Source: Epiperipatus broadwayi
Lineage: Eukaryota; Onychophora; Udeonychophora; Euonychophora; Peripatidae
Assembly (NCBI GenBank): GCA_028023455.1
Contig: JAQFVV010006335.1
Location: 1,782,412-1,846,411, forward strand
Direction of reading: 5' to 3'
Length of the DNA: 64,000 nt
The notes below the pieces were generated by a model, which had not been told where the DNA came from, made no database searches, and saw only the letters and a list, made by a program, of their open reading frames with translations. Positions 50,051 through 60,985 of the stretch are shown here, one piece after another (within the stretch, counting starts at the first letter, position 1; each line of letters begins with the position of its first letter). The position numbers and the translations under genes were made by a program.

Positions 50051-50170
50051 ATAGTGGATGAATAGGCACTAGATGCAGATTCTGTGCACAAGCCTTCTGG
50101 CATCCATTGATTACTTTGGTTTGCACTAAGAGGCAATATGTATAAAGAGTTTTACCTGTTTTAATAGGCA

Positions 50171-53100
50171 TTATACTTATTTTTATTATGATAGAAGTAA
50201 CAAATATTCCACAAATGAGAGTTTCCATTGTCTAATAACCTATTTAAAAATGATAATAATTAGCTTTGATGATCATATTAAGACAAAATAATTGTTGAAT
50301 ATTATATTCATAATATAATTTATATAAGTATCAAAGATTTATATAATTATAATAAGGATGTATAAAGGTTGAGAATGTTTATGTTGCTAATTTGGTATGG
50401 AATTAAAAAAGTAAGAAAAGAAAATGAAGATAATATCAGAACATTGGAAAAAAATTAACAGTTTATTGACTGAGGTAACCAGGAATAAAAAATGTTTTAA
50501 ACGGGGCATACATTTAGATATAAACATATTATCAATATGTTGAAATGTCTTTTAGAATGCAAAAACTTTAAAAAAATGATTGTTGATATAAAGGAAAAAA
50601 ATATCTATGAGAATTTCATAAATAAACATTATATGGACATATTGTAGTGCTTTTAGGTGAGGAATTGTTATTTGGTAATAAATAATGATTATTGAATATC
50701 ACCATTTCTATTTAAGAAATAATAAAAATTATAACTTTTTTCATGAATATAATTTTTATACATATTGGTAAAAAAATGAAAATTAAGAAATTAGATCCAC
50801 ATAAGCAGAGATAACTTTACTATTTGATGTTGCCAAAAATCATTAATTACTAATTGACAATCTTCCATTAGCTAAACTAGTTTTATCTATAATAGCTTTT
50901 TTGTTTTGGTGTTTAGTGGAGTAAAATATATATTAAATCATAAGTTCTTGTGCCAATATAATTATAATATACAAAATAATTCATATGGTAACAAGCTTAA
51001 CAATATTGATGACATCAATACTAAAATATAGGGCCAATTAACTTCAGCAGAATGATTGTTTTATGATTTACAACACTATTCTTCATCAGGCAGCATATAA
51101 AAACTGGTAATATCCCAATGTTATGTACAAAACTATTTTCTTATAAATGTCATGCTTAGGCTAGATTAGATTTTAAAGTTTGAAATAATGAAGAAGCAGT
51201 CTTTTTAATTATTAAGCAAGTAGACACTATGGTTAATAAGCCTTAAAAGATAGTTATATGTATAATAAATCAAATGTGCTAATGCTTATATATTTCTATA
51301 AAAAAATGTTGAAGTCTTAAGTTTTTTACACCTTCAATTAATGAATTTCTAAAAAGAAACAAACTTTAATTCAACAATTTGATGGAAAGAGTAATTTACT
51401 AAATGAAATGACGTAGATTTTAATTGTAAATTCATACTAAAATTCATTCTCCTTGCAATCTTTTGTTAAATCTTTAAAATACTGATATTAAAAAAATATA
51501 TTTGCTATCTAATAACTGTGTTCACTTTATTAGTACTTATATTTTACTCCAAGATTCAACGAATTTAAAGAAAATATTTAAGAGTTACTTTATAGTTTTC
51601 AATAAAATATAAATATTTTATTTTGAAGACTTGAAACACATGTTGATAGAAATACCAATGTACATGACCCAATATTATTGAGAATAATTATGTTGATTTT
51701 ATAAATAAAAATAATTTGTTGTTAATATTTTTTTTTTGCATATCATATGAAAGAAATATTTGAATTATTTGTTTACTATAAAATTTAGCGAAAAAAATCG
51801 TGCATGCATTCATAATAAAAAAAGGTATAATGAATATTACATGAGCACTTATTATACATGCAGATTATGGGAAAAAATTTCATATCTTCGAAAGTAAGAT
51901 AAAGTATCAAATAAATAACTTAATACATTGTACAGGCTTACACATACCTTCACATATAATGTAATATATAAATTATTCAAACTCAGACTTTCACATGATT
52001 CTCAACTCACCATGCCATCTCATAATGCTGACCCACCTAATCACACACATGTCGAAAAGATAAATAATCACCAAAATACATATTTCACGCTAAAGCAGCA
52101 CTCATCAGTTGAACAGATTACTTTCTCCACACACATATACAATCAGTGCTCAGCTTTATATTAGGATAGCCAATATTCATACTTTAGTGGACAGACGTCA
52201 AACTACTCCAACCCATAAAGCCACCCATTCTTAATAAGTTATTTTTAATTTTTAGGAGTAGTTATAAGTTATGCCAAGCTTCAATCACTTTTAAACACTT
52301 AAACGTTTCAAATATGAATTTTAAGTTATTTATGAATGTAATGCACAAAATTCCTGTATGAATTATGATACTATTACTCACACGTACATATATGTAATTC
52401 TTCCTGGAGTTCCTGAAGTTGAAATGCAATGATATTGTTGAAAGATTCATTCATTTAAGTATGATTTAACACTTTGATGCAAGATGTTTTTATGTTTACT
52501 AAAAAAAAATTCCTGGCAATTTTATGATATCAATTTTATTAGCAATGATTTGATTAAGAAATATTCTGAAATTTCTGCTTGTTTGAATAATAAAATAAGT
52601 AATAGGTTATATTAAAAAAATAAAAAATTTCAAAACAGAAATTCAATGAGCATCAAAAATATAAGTGATTTAATGTTCAGGAATTCAAAAAAATATCAAG
52701 ACTTGAAAGTTTCAGCTATTATCATGACTTATAGATTTTGAGATCTATATTCCTCCATTTCATGTTTACACAGAAACACATATGATAGTTCAACGTCACT
52801 TATTTTCTATTTGATGCATAAGTCATTATTATATATTTGCTTTAATGACAAGAAGATTTCGGAATTTCTAGTCCATAAAAAAGAAAATAAGACATGGTAC
52901 AGTAATTTGTTGACTGTATGCTGTTAGATTCATTTCAAAGTGTTGACAGTAAAATATAAACCAGAAACTTTATAGTAAAATGCTATTGATTGATTGGATG
53001 TCATTTATAATATGATTTTTATGAGATTTTGATCCAATAAAGAATATTTTAATTACATTTTGAATAATTTAAATGATTCTACTTAATGATATATCCATTC

Positions 53101-55917
53101 TAACTTACTTATTTAAATTTAAAATATATATATAAATAAAAAACCTGTGATTTATGAGTATATCACTTAAACTGTGAAGTTATAACATGACAAATGAGTC
53201 TAACAGCTACTGAATGTTTTTTTTATAACTTTAAGGATTTGTGAGGATTTATAACTGTTCCTAATATTATTCTATTATCATAATTTATATTAAAAAGTAT
53301 AAAGAAATTATTGCTGAATGCCATGATTATTTATACTTCAAAATAATTTTGAAGCCATTTAATGCTTAATTTACTTCCAGTTATAGATGTCTTTATTAAA
53401 ATTTTTTAATTGTTTTAGAGACTGAATTCCAAATAGATATGGTTGCCATATAAAACAAATAATGAATAAAAGTGTAATTGAAATTTTGATTTTATCAGTT
53501 CTGACCAATTTGGTTTTAAAATGTTTGAGGAAATAATAACAGCTCTATTTTCACAACAGTTTATTGGCATTTTAAACAATTCAAAGTAGTACGAAAAAAT
53601 ATTCTTAAAGTTGGTGATAAATCTCAGCCTTTTCAAGTGAAACTAGATTTAATAGAATATATTCTAGGTAAAATATTGTTTCCCATATTTGCACTAATAG
53701 TTCGTTTTTTATTACTTTATAGAAAACAATATGAATGAAGAATGGAGATGCCATAAAGATTTGATCGTGGAGCTTTAATTTGAGCCAATTAAAATAAAAT
53801 AAAAATATTTTTTTTTTTTTTACTGTCAAAATAAACATGGACGATTTATTAATCAGAGATGGAATGAAATATTCAATAAATGTTCTTTATTGATCTGAAT
53901 AATATAAGAATGTGAATCAGTTTAAATTATATTGGTAGTAATTAATAGAAAATTGATCTTCTATGTTGAAATAAAGTACAAAATCTAGCATACCACTTCT
54001 GATTAATTTAGCAAGTTATTAGAGATGATACATTATCCCTGTATTATAACTTCTTCAAAACAGTTTTTCATATAAAGGTATATTTCATTAAATTTATTAT
54101 ATGAAAAAAAAAAATATTTACTTTTTATTTACAAAGCAGAATGCTATTCAAAACCTTCATATAAAGATAACCCTTAAGTCAAATTTATAAAACCAATTGG
54201 AATTTTTGCAAATCTTATTGCATGTTAGGAATTTTTTCACATCAAAGACAGATCCTGTTTAAACTATTCTAAAGAAATATATCTCATTTACTTATACCAA
54301 TAATATGCTTTTGAGAACAAAATACATTTGTCAATAATAATCTTAAAATACAGTAGTAAGTGATGTCAAATAAACTAAGGAATCCATATGTGGTTTTTAA
54401 TTTAATGATGGAATTTATCTTCATCTATTTGTTATTCTTAATTTTTTTCCTGCATCCTCTAGAATTAGGATTGGTTAACTTATTTATTAATAACTATTAA
54501 CAACATATATAATTAAATAATGTAACACACCTATTTATTTAAAATAGATATAATTCTGTTTTTACGTGAACTTTTTAAAAACAATTTTGATTTAACATGA
54601 TTTTTTAAAAAAAAAAAAAAAATCTGTTTTTACATGGTGTTTTTGAAATAACATGATCAGTCAAAAGCTCAGAAAAACAATTTATGTGTATTATTATCTC
54701 ATTAGATAAATAAAATGTTTTTAACTTTTTAATTCACATTAATTTTCAATAAATTACCTTTCTATGCAATATTTCTGCAAATGGTTTTGCTTTTCTGCAT
54801 TTTAACATTTTTGATTCTTTGTTTTGAAAGAGGAAATACTTTGTTAGTGTTGATGTTTTGATGTTTATGACATTATATTTTTTTTAAAAAGTGTATGGGT
54901 ATTGAGGTTAAAAAATCTGATAAAAATTAAAGCCAGATTCAATATATCAATTTTGTTAAAATTTAATAGATGGCAAGTTATACATAGCATGCATATTTTT
55001 AGATGTATATTTTGTTAATTAAATCTGAAATTTATGTGTTCATAATTCGTTTTTATTTATGTGCAATGTTTATAAAATAAAGTTTGATAGCAGGCAAATA
55101 TTTTTATATGGTTTATTTCATTATTTTTATTAATTTCTTAGGTTTAGAACCACACTTATACTTTTTATATACATAATTTATTTCTTTATACAATTTTTAT
55201 ATGTAATTTTTAGAAAGCAATATATCACATAAACACAGAATTATATATATAATGTACTTTTCAATAATAATACAAATATGAATATATGATAATAATATAT
55301 TAATATATATCATACATCTTCATTATATTCATAGATAATTAGGAGCCATCCCTCTTATTCCTTATACAAAAAGATCTTTAAAAGAACAAACAATTAAATA
55401 AGTGATGAGTCTGTAAAACAGTGTGTAAAAACGAATTTGAAATACATTTAATATGTTATTTTTTCAGTCCATTTGAATTTTGTGATTACTACCTTTTATC
55501 CTCTTAAAATGCTGATAATTTTTTTTATTCTAACAATTCCAAAGCAATTCCAAAGCATTGGTTTAATAGCACTTTTCATTGTATTCTATGATAGTATATA
55601 TTATAAACAATTGTAGTCACTATAGCACATCTTTAGAAGATCTTTAATATTATCTATATAATAGAATATATGCTTCTTTCATGAAAATTATTCTCTAGTT
55701 AGTGAATGTACAGCTCTTCAGTTGTCTCACCTGTGCAGTCCAGTGAGAGAATGCTCTTACAATTTGCAAATACAAAGTTAACTTGTTTCTAATACATTAT
55801 GGATAATTCTTCAATAAATCCTAAATATCAATGCTTTTATGTTAAATTAATAAGAAATATGTCTAACAAGAAGCAGTCCTATATTTATACACACACATAG
55901 AATTTACTTGAAGTAAT
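50171..55917. other. Intergenic, no gene recognised
   Basis: Nearly 6 kb of AT-rich DNA. Short open frames here are low-complexity and unsupported. No structured repeat or transposon protein was seen. Confidence 0.5.
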
Positions 55918-55918
55918 T

Positions 55919-56077
55919 ATAAATATAGGGAATTTGAACTCAGATTTTCAAGCAACCTTCAACTATCCACACTATCTGCAGGTGTGTGGTCATGTGCATC
56001 AGTAGTATGAGATAGTGTGTATATTTGAAGGTTGCTTGAAAGTCTAAGTTCAAATCCCCTATATTTACAATTAAGTT
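55919..56077. repeat. Inverted repeat with T-arm-like ends
   Basis: Arms of about 58 bp (55919-55978 and 56012-56077) are nearly exact inverted copies around a ~34 bp spacer. Each arm ends with a tRNA T-arm-like AGTTCAAATCCCC or its complement. It may be a snap-back derivative of a tRNA-related SINE. Confidence 0.7.
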
Positions 56078-56954
56078 TCTGGTAAAATAATGCCTGTATT
56101 TCAGATCTTGAACTAATTATATAACTTTGATGAAGTCTTAATTAAAATTATTAATGGCAGCTAAAGTACACGGATTATACACTGCATCTCAGAAAACAAT
56201 TATTTCTTTTTAGACACTACGATATTTAAACATGTTATACTATCAATGTGATAACTTAAACATTGATGAAGATTTTTTTCCATTGCTGGAAAAAGTCACT
56301 CTTGTTAACATATATATATATCTTGCATGCGTGTTTAAAACACTGATGAAAATAAATTACGAATTAAAAATTAAAACAAAGAGATCCAAAAAAGTGGAAA
56401 AAAAGTTTAATCATTTAAAAAATTAAACTTCTAAAAAATTGGAAAATATTTTATCTGTAATTCGCTGATATTATATATATATATAACATAAAATTTGAAA
56501 CTTTCAATATAGTTAAATTTTAATTGTTATTCATTATAAGCTTATCAATTTGTTAATAATTTTTGTATACTAATGCAATTCGAGTTGATTTTGTATTATT
56601 TTCTTTTATAAATATTGCACTGCCATACAAATTTTATTGTATTAATTTGAAAGCAGACAACGTATATAAAATTATAATTATATATTGGAATGCGCATCAC
56701 ACCCACATATATTTTTAATAATATAGTATATATAAAAATAAACTATTTTTATATTTATTTAAGTCATTTCAAATAATTCAATGAAGTTACTTTTATAACT
56801 TTGCATTTATTACTCATAATAACGAATAATAATTTAATTTCAGTCAGTAGGCGAAGCTTGTCTACAAAATCACTCGGGCAATTAAATGAAATATCGGCCT
56901 AAATTGCAGTAAATATTCAATTTATTAAATGATTGATGACTTTTTTTTATACTA
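56078..56954. other. Intergenic, no gene recognised
   Basis: AT-rich. One 64-codon frame at 56232-56426 is Lys/Asn-rich and unsupported. Confidence 0.45.
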
Positions 56955-56959
56955 TAAAC

Positions 56960-57305
56960 AATTTTCAAATATTTTTGAAGTTTAATAAGAAAAGGAAAAA
57001 TCATTTAACATTCATGTATATGTTTTGGGAAGTTGTTAATAATTTGTAAAGATTTTTTTTTTAAAAAAAATCATTATATTCTTATTAGAATAAAAATTCT
57101 AATTAAATGGTTTATTGTTCAGGAATTCGTATTTTCTAATATTTTTGAAGTTTAATAATAAAAGAAAAAAACATTTAACATTCATATGATTATGTTTTGG
57201 GAGGTTTTTAATAATTTGTAATGATTTTTTTTTTTAAAAAAAAATCATTACCTTTTTAAAAGAATAAAAATTTTAATTGAATGGTTTATTGCTCGGGAAT
57301 TCGTA
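56960..57305. repeat. ~171 bp tandem duplication
   Basis: ATATTTTTGAAGTTTAATAA occurs at about 56969 and 57139, and each is followed by the same order of words through TTTTGGGA, a T-run/A-run palindrome and GGAATTCGTA. Two units, moderately diverged. Confidence 0.8.
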
Positions 57306-57538
57306 AAGTGCTTGAATATTAGGAGAGAATGGATCAATGCCCCATGGACTTTGAGCTCTAAAATTCGCCATTCTGCCTTTGACATTGAATAACACAAGGC
57401 GAAATTCTAATGATGTTAAACTATAGCATTACATGTCTTTGTTATTTTATTTTTAATACCTTTATTTAGAAGCAGTTTCATCCATTATTAGAGCATTTAT
57501 TATAAGCTCCAGTAAGTAGTGGAGTCTAGATAATATTG

Positions 57539-57824
57539 TTTACTAAGGCTGTAAACCTTAAGAGTATGTGCGTGAAAATGTGAAGATAGGGACCTCTACA
57601 GGTCTTAACTACAAGCTTACGTACGCTTTGGAAGAAAAGAGGGTAACCCTTCTTTACTTCAACCTACTTTCTGTAAGAATAGGTGAAGCTGAAGCAGTTA
57701 GATCTGAGAGCGTGAAGCTATTCAATACTTGCTGATTAAGTCCACAATTCCTATTACACATTAGTACTCGCTAAATCTTTCGATTTACAACGCGCATATT
57801 TTTTATGTTTACAGCCTTAGTAAA
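57539..57824. mobile_element. MITE-like element, 286 bp
   Basis: Ends are perfect 18 bp inverted repeats: TTTACTAAGGCTGTAAAC (57539-57556) and its complement (57807-57824). If the TA at 57541-57542 and 57821-57822 is the target duplication, the element is 278 bp with 14 bp TIRs, in mariner style. The interior is GC-richer than the flanks and non-coding. Without another copy the superfamily remains open. Confidence 0.65.
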
Positions 57825-58061
57825 TATTACTTAAGTAATCAATGTGCCTTTAAATAAATTTATAAATTTATAATATTGTTGTATATGCATTTCTGGAATA
57901 GTTTCTGGCTAATGATTTTCATAGAGAATATTGCATTTAAACTCACACATCCAGCAACAATTATTATTTCTTTCATATTATCAATCTAAGAGCATAAGAA
58001 TTAAAAAAAAATGCTAAAGTTTTTATTCCAAGATAAATTATTCATATAATATATAGAATAT

Positions 58062-58064
<3 letters not shown>

Positions 58065-58096
<32 letters not shown>

Positions 58097-58097
58097 T
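58065..58097. repeat. (CA)n(TA)n microsatellite
   Basis: A run of CA repeats passing into TA repeats, followed by a short GT-rich stretch (58100-58112) that can pair back with the CA run. Confidence 0.9.
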
Positions 58098-58199
58098 GAG
58101 TGTGTGTGTGAAAATACTATAACAGAGATTAAATATATTAAATAAAATTAAGTACACTAAATATACTTCTGACATATGTGCATCATAATTGTGGCTGAT

Positions 58200-58460
58200 T
58201 TATTAAGAATCTATGAAACCTTTTTTTTTGCTAATTTGAATACTGTTTACACCTTTGTTTGTAATATATTCATTTAGTGTGATAAATTACACCTCTTTGA
58301 TTTTACATTTTCTATTACTTTGTGGTTGTAAAATATGGGCACATTAATTGAATTGGTCTTGGTTATTTCCTACATTAAAGGGTCTTGTGCCAATCCTGTT
58401 CTCATATTAGCTTTTGTTTTCTAGAAGCATATATAAGGAATATCATCAAACATACTCCAA
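58200..58460 (-). pseudogene. PLE GIY-YIG C-terminal relic (minus)
   Basis: Minus-strand frame reads NRKCKIKEV, a stop, FITLNEYITNKGVN. This matches the KIKEA..NR.G segment containing the catalytic Glu and the final Asn of PLE nucleases. Only the tail of the domain is readable. Confidence 0.5.
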
Positions 58461-58850
58461 CCCTTAGATATACTCTGGGCAAACAAAAAGTTAATGGAAA
58501 GACAACCTGTCATAACACCCCTTGATGCACAAAAATTTCAAAACCAATTCAACTAATGCATCTGTATTTAACAACCATGGAAGATAATCATACTATGATC
58601 CTTATATATATTCTGAGCAAACAAAAGGTAAACTAAGAAAAAGACTGATTCAACACACCTTGATGCACAAACAATTCAACTAATGCATCCATATTTAACA
58701 ACTATGAAAGAGAATATGGACACAGTTTTGATCTTAGTATTATTTAAATAATGTGCAAAGAAATAAGTGATATGAAACATAAGATCAAAAAGGCATTGTT
58801 TATCACACAAACTGAATATATAATAAATCAATAGCAAACAGAATCCAAAT
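58461..58850 (+). pseudogene. PLE GIY-YIG relic, duplicated (plus)
   Basis: Two tandem, diverged copies (about 58461-58580 and 58590-58720) of the segment after the YIG strand; the second reads QTKGKLRKRLIQHTLMH, close to the Q/ETKR.L..RL..H pattern. KHKIKKALFITQTEY near 58780 matches the catalytic Glu region with Glu replaced by Lys. It faces the minus-strand relic, again an inverted PLE arrangement. Confidence 0.55.
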
Positions 58851-59700
58851 GAGAAAAAAAATCGTTTTCATAATTTTTTAATAAAACAACCATACACATT
58901 GAAAGTATACTTAGTCCACTTAATTTTATTTAAGACATTTAAACTCTGTTGTAGTATCTTCATGTTATCATTAATAATAACAGAGATCCACAATAGTATA
59001 TATTTAATATTTAAATAAAAAGTATATTTTCTAAACATAATACAGGAAACTTGAAAATTTGAGTTCAAGTCCCTTATATATTATATTGTTACAGAATTAA
59101 TTGCACAGCTGTGAATTCAAAACAAAATTTTTAAAAAAACCTCTGGTAAATTGGTTAATAAATGTATAGATTGGCATGGGTGTGAATGTGTGTATAAAGT
59201 TAAGGTTTTTTTTAACGAAAAAAATGATAAAATCATTAAATATTTTCCCTGGTAATAATGTATGGAGAACTACATGCTTTAAAAAAGTGTCCCTCTCCCT
59301 TTTGCTTTTGTTTAAGGTATAATATACATATATATTAAATATACCAGTTAAAAAAATTAAAGAAAAATAAATATATAGATTTAATAAAGGAATGTTGCTC
59401 TGTAAAGTAAATCACATTATCAAATATTTGGTAAAATAAATATGATTTGTAATTGTCTGAAGGTTTGTAATGATGGTATGTTATAATATGTGATATTATT
59501 TCCATCATTTATGAGTGAATGTTGAATGTATAGAAAATTTTAAACTCTACTTAAACTTTCCAAATACAAACAACTTGTTAGTAATAATGCACAAATGGAT
59601 AATACAGGTTAGTAATTACACACTGTTTGAAGTAGTATTATTCTCCACTCTTCTTCAGGTGCTGTTAGCCTATATGCACAGTGACAATATTTGCTTAGAG

Positions 59701-59771
59701 GTTGAACTCGCACCTTTAGATTCTTGAATATTGAATTTAAGGCAAACATTCTACCAACTGAGCTATTCTGT
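59701..59771 (-). other. tRNA-like SINE head (left arm)
   Basis: Minus strand: A-box TAGCTCAGTTGGTAG (59765-59751) and B-box-like GAGTTCAACCTC near 59709-59698. The B box is better preserved here than in the right arm. Confidence 0.6.
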
Positions 59772-59854
59772 CAAAGGCAACATATAGTAGAAATTTGATA
59801 TATTTATATATTTGGGTTGGCTCAAATCCTCCTGAGTCCATTTTTTCCCCTTTG

Positions 59855-59930
59855 ATAGAATAGCTCAGTTGGTAGAGTGTTTGCCTTAAATTCAATATTC
59901 AAAAAGCTAAAGTTGTGAGTTCAACTTATA
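59855..59930 (+). other. tRNA-like SINE head (right arm)
   Basis: A perfect A-box TAGCTCAGTTGGTAGAG (59861-59877) and a B-box-like GAGTTCAACTT (59917-59927), at tRNA-like spacing. An internal Pol III promoter is plausible. The anticodon arm and acceptor do not fold cleanly, so it is not a functional tRNA. Confidence 0.6.
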
Positions 59931-60329
59931 AGTGAATATTGTCACTGTGCATATAAATCAGCAACACCTGAAGAAGAGCGGAGAATACTACTACTTGAAA
60001 CATTGTGTAATTACTAACCTGTATTGTCTATTTGTGTGTTATTACTAACAAGTTGTTTGTATTTGGAAAGTTTAAATAAAGTTTAAAATTTTCCATACAT
60101 TCAACATTCACTCATAAATGATGGAAATAGTGCAACTTATCACAACTTATAATATACCATCATTACAAACTTTCAGACAAATATAAGATCCCAATACCCT
60201 AAATTCTCATTTAATACTTTTATGGGTCTTACCAGCTCAGTTTAAGTACATCGATTGACAGATGCATAAATGCTCTTGCTAATGGTTTACAAAAAAACAT
60301 AGTGAGGACCACTATTTATAGATGACCAT

Positions 60330-60985
60330 TAATCCTATTTATTTAATTTATTCATTCATTGTAATATAATGGTGATGATTCCAACCACAGCTTTTGCAAT
60401 TAACTCACAACAATAAATGTATGTCTTATAAACTTATAAGCACTTATTTAAAGCATTATATTTAAACTGAGATTTAATTATTAATATTCACCAGCGATAA
60501 TGACTGATCATAATGAATCTCACAGCCTAAAATTTAACCTTTTATAAGTTTATAGTTATTTACTTAAAAGACTATTATATTTAAAATGCTAACTTAATCA
60601 TCAATATTTACCAGTGATAATGAACGATCATAACGAATTTCACCACATGATATCTAGCTTTTTTATAAACCCCTATTCATTATATTTATAATGTGATTTA
60701 ATTACTAATATTTATCAGCAATGATGATGATCAACACTAATCTCACAACATAAGATTTAGCTTCCTATAAATCTATAGCGATTTACCTGAAACAACATTA
60801 TATTTAAACGGTGATTTAACCATTAATATTCATTAGTGATGATGATGGACAAAACCTATTGGCACAACATAAAATTTTAGCTTTTGTTATAAATCTATAA
60901 TTACTTAAAAGTTTGGTATTTGTAAAGTATGATCCAATGCTTAACATTTATTAGGGATGATGAATGATTATAATTAAATGACAAA
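60330..60985. repeat. ~118 bp tandem array, five to six units
   Basis: Marker words of the type TTAATATTCACCAG(C/T)GATAATGA recur near 60480, 60599, 60706, 60822 and 60942, with an earlier degenerate unit near 60370. Each unit also has a CTTTTATAAA..TATA block and a TTATATTTAAA block. Diverged minisatellite, non-coding. Confidence 0.8.

Larger units (their letters stand above)
49619..50170. mobile_element. Foldback element FB2 with hammerhead motifs
   Basis: Inverted arms (about 49661-49817 and 50008-50169) share the FB1 sequence, including CTCTATACATATCGCC at the outside and the GACTAGTTTC segment inside. FB1's flanking CACATGATCACCATTTC also matches 49624-49640, so the family unit extends beyond the arms. 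There is no coding sequence. One hammerhead-like motif lies in each arm, pointing outward. Confidence 0.8.
59453..60180. mobile_element. Inverted SINE-like pair with tRNA-like cores
   Basis: Arms 59453-59771 and 59855-60180 are inverted copies of one ~320 bp unit around an ~83 bp spacer. The unit has a tRNA-like head at its inner end and a tail with CACCTGAAGAAGAG..GGAGAAT and TTGAAAC words resembling a worn hammerhead or PLE tail. There is no coding sequence. Head-to-head SINE insertion or snap-back synthesis would explain it. Confidence 0.75.

Noticed and set aside
51060-51095. TCATCAG word, possible minus-strand hammerhead
   Set aside because: No GAAA or cleavage triplet at the right distance.
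59855-59930. Functional tRNA gene
   Set aside because: The A box is perfect but the acceptor and anticodon arms do not fold, and an inverted copy lies next to it, so it is SINE-like.
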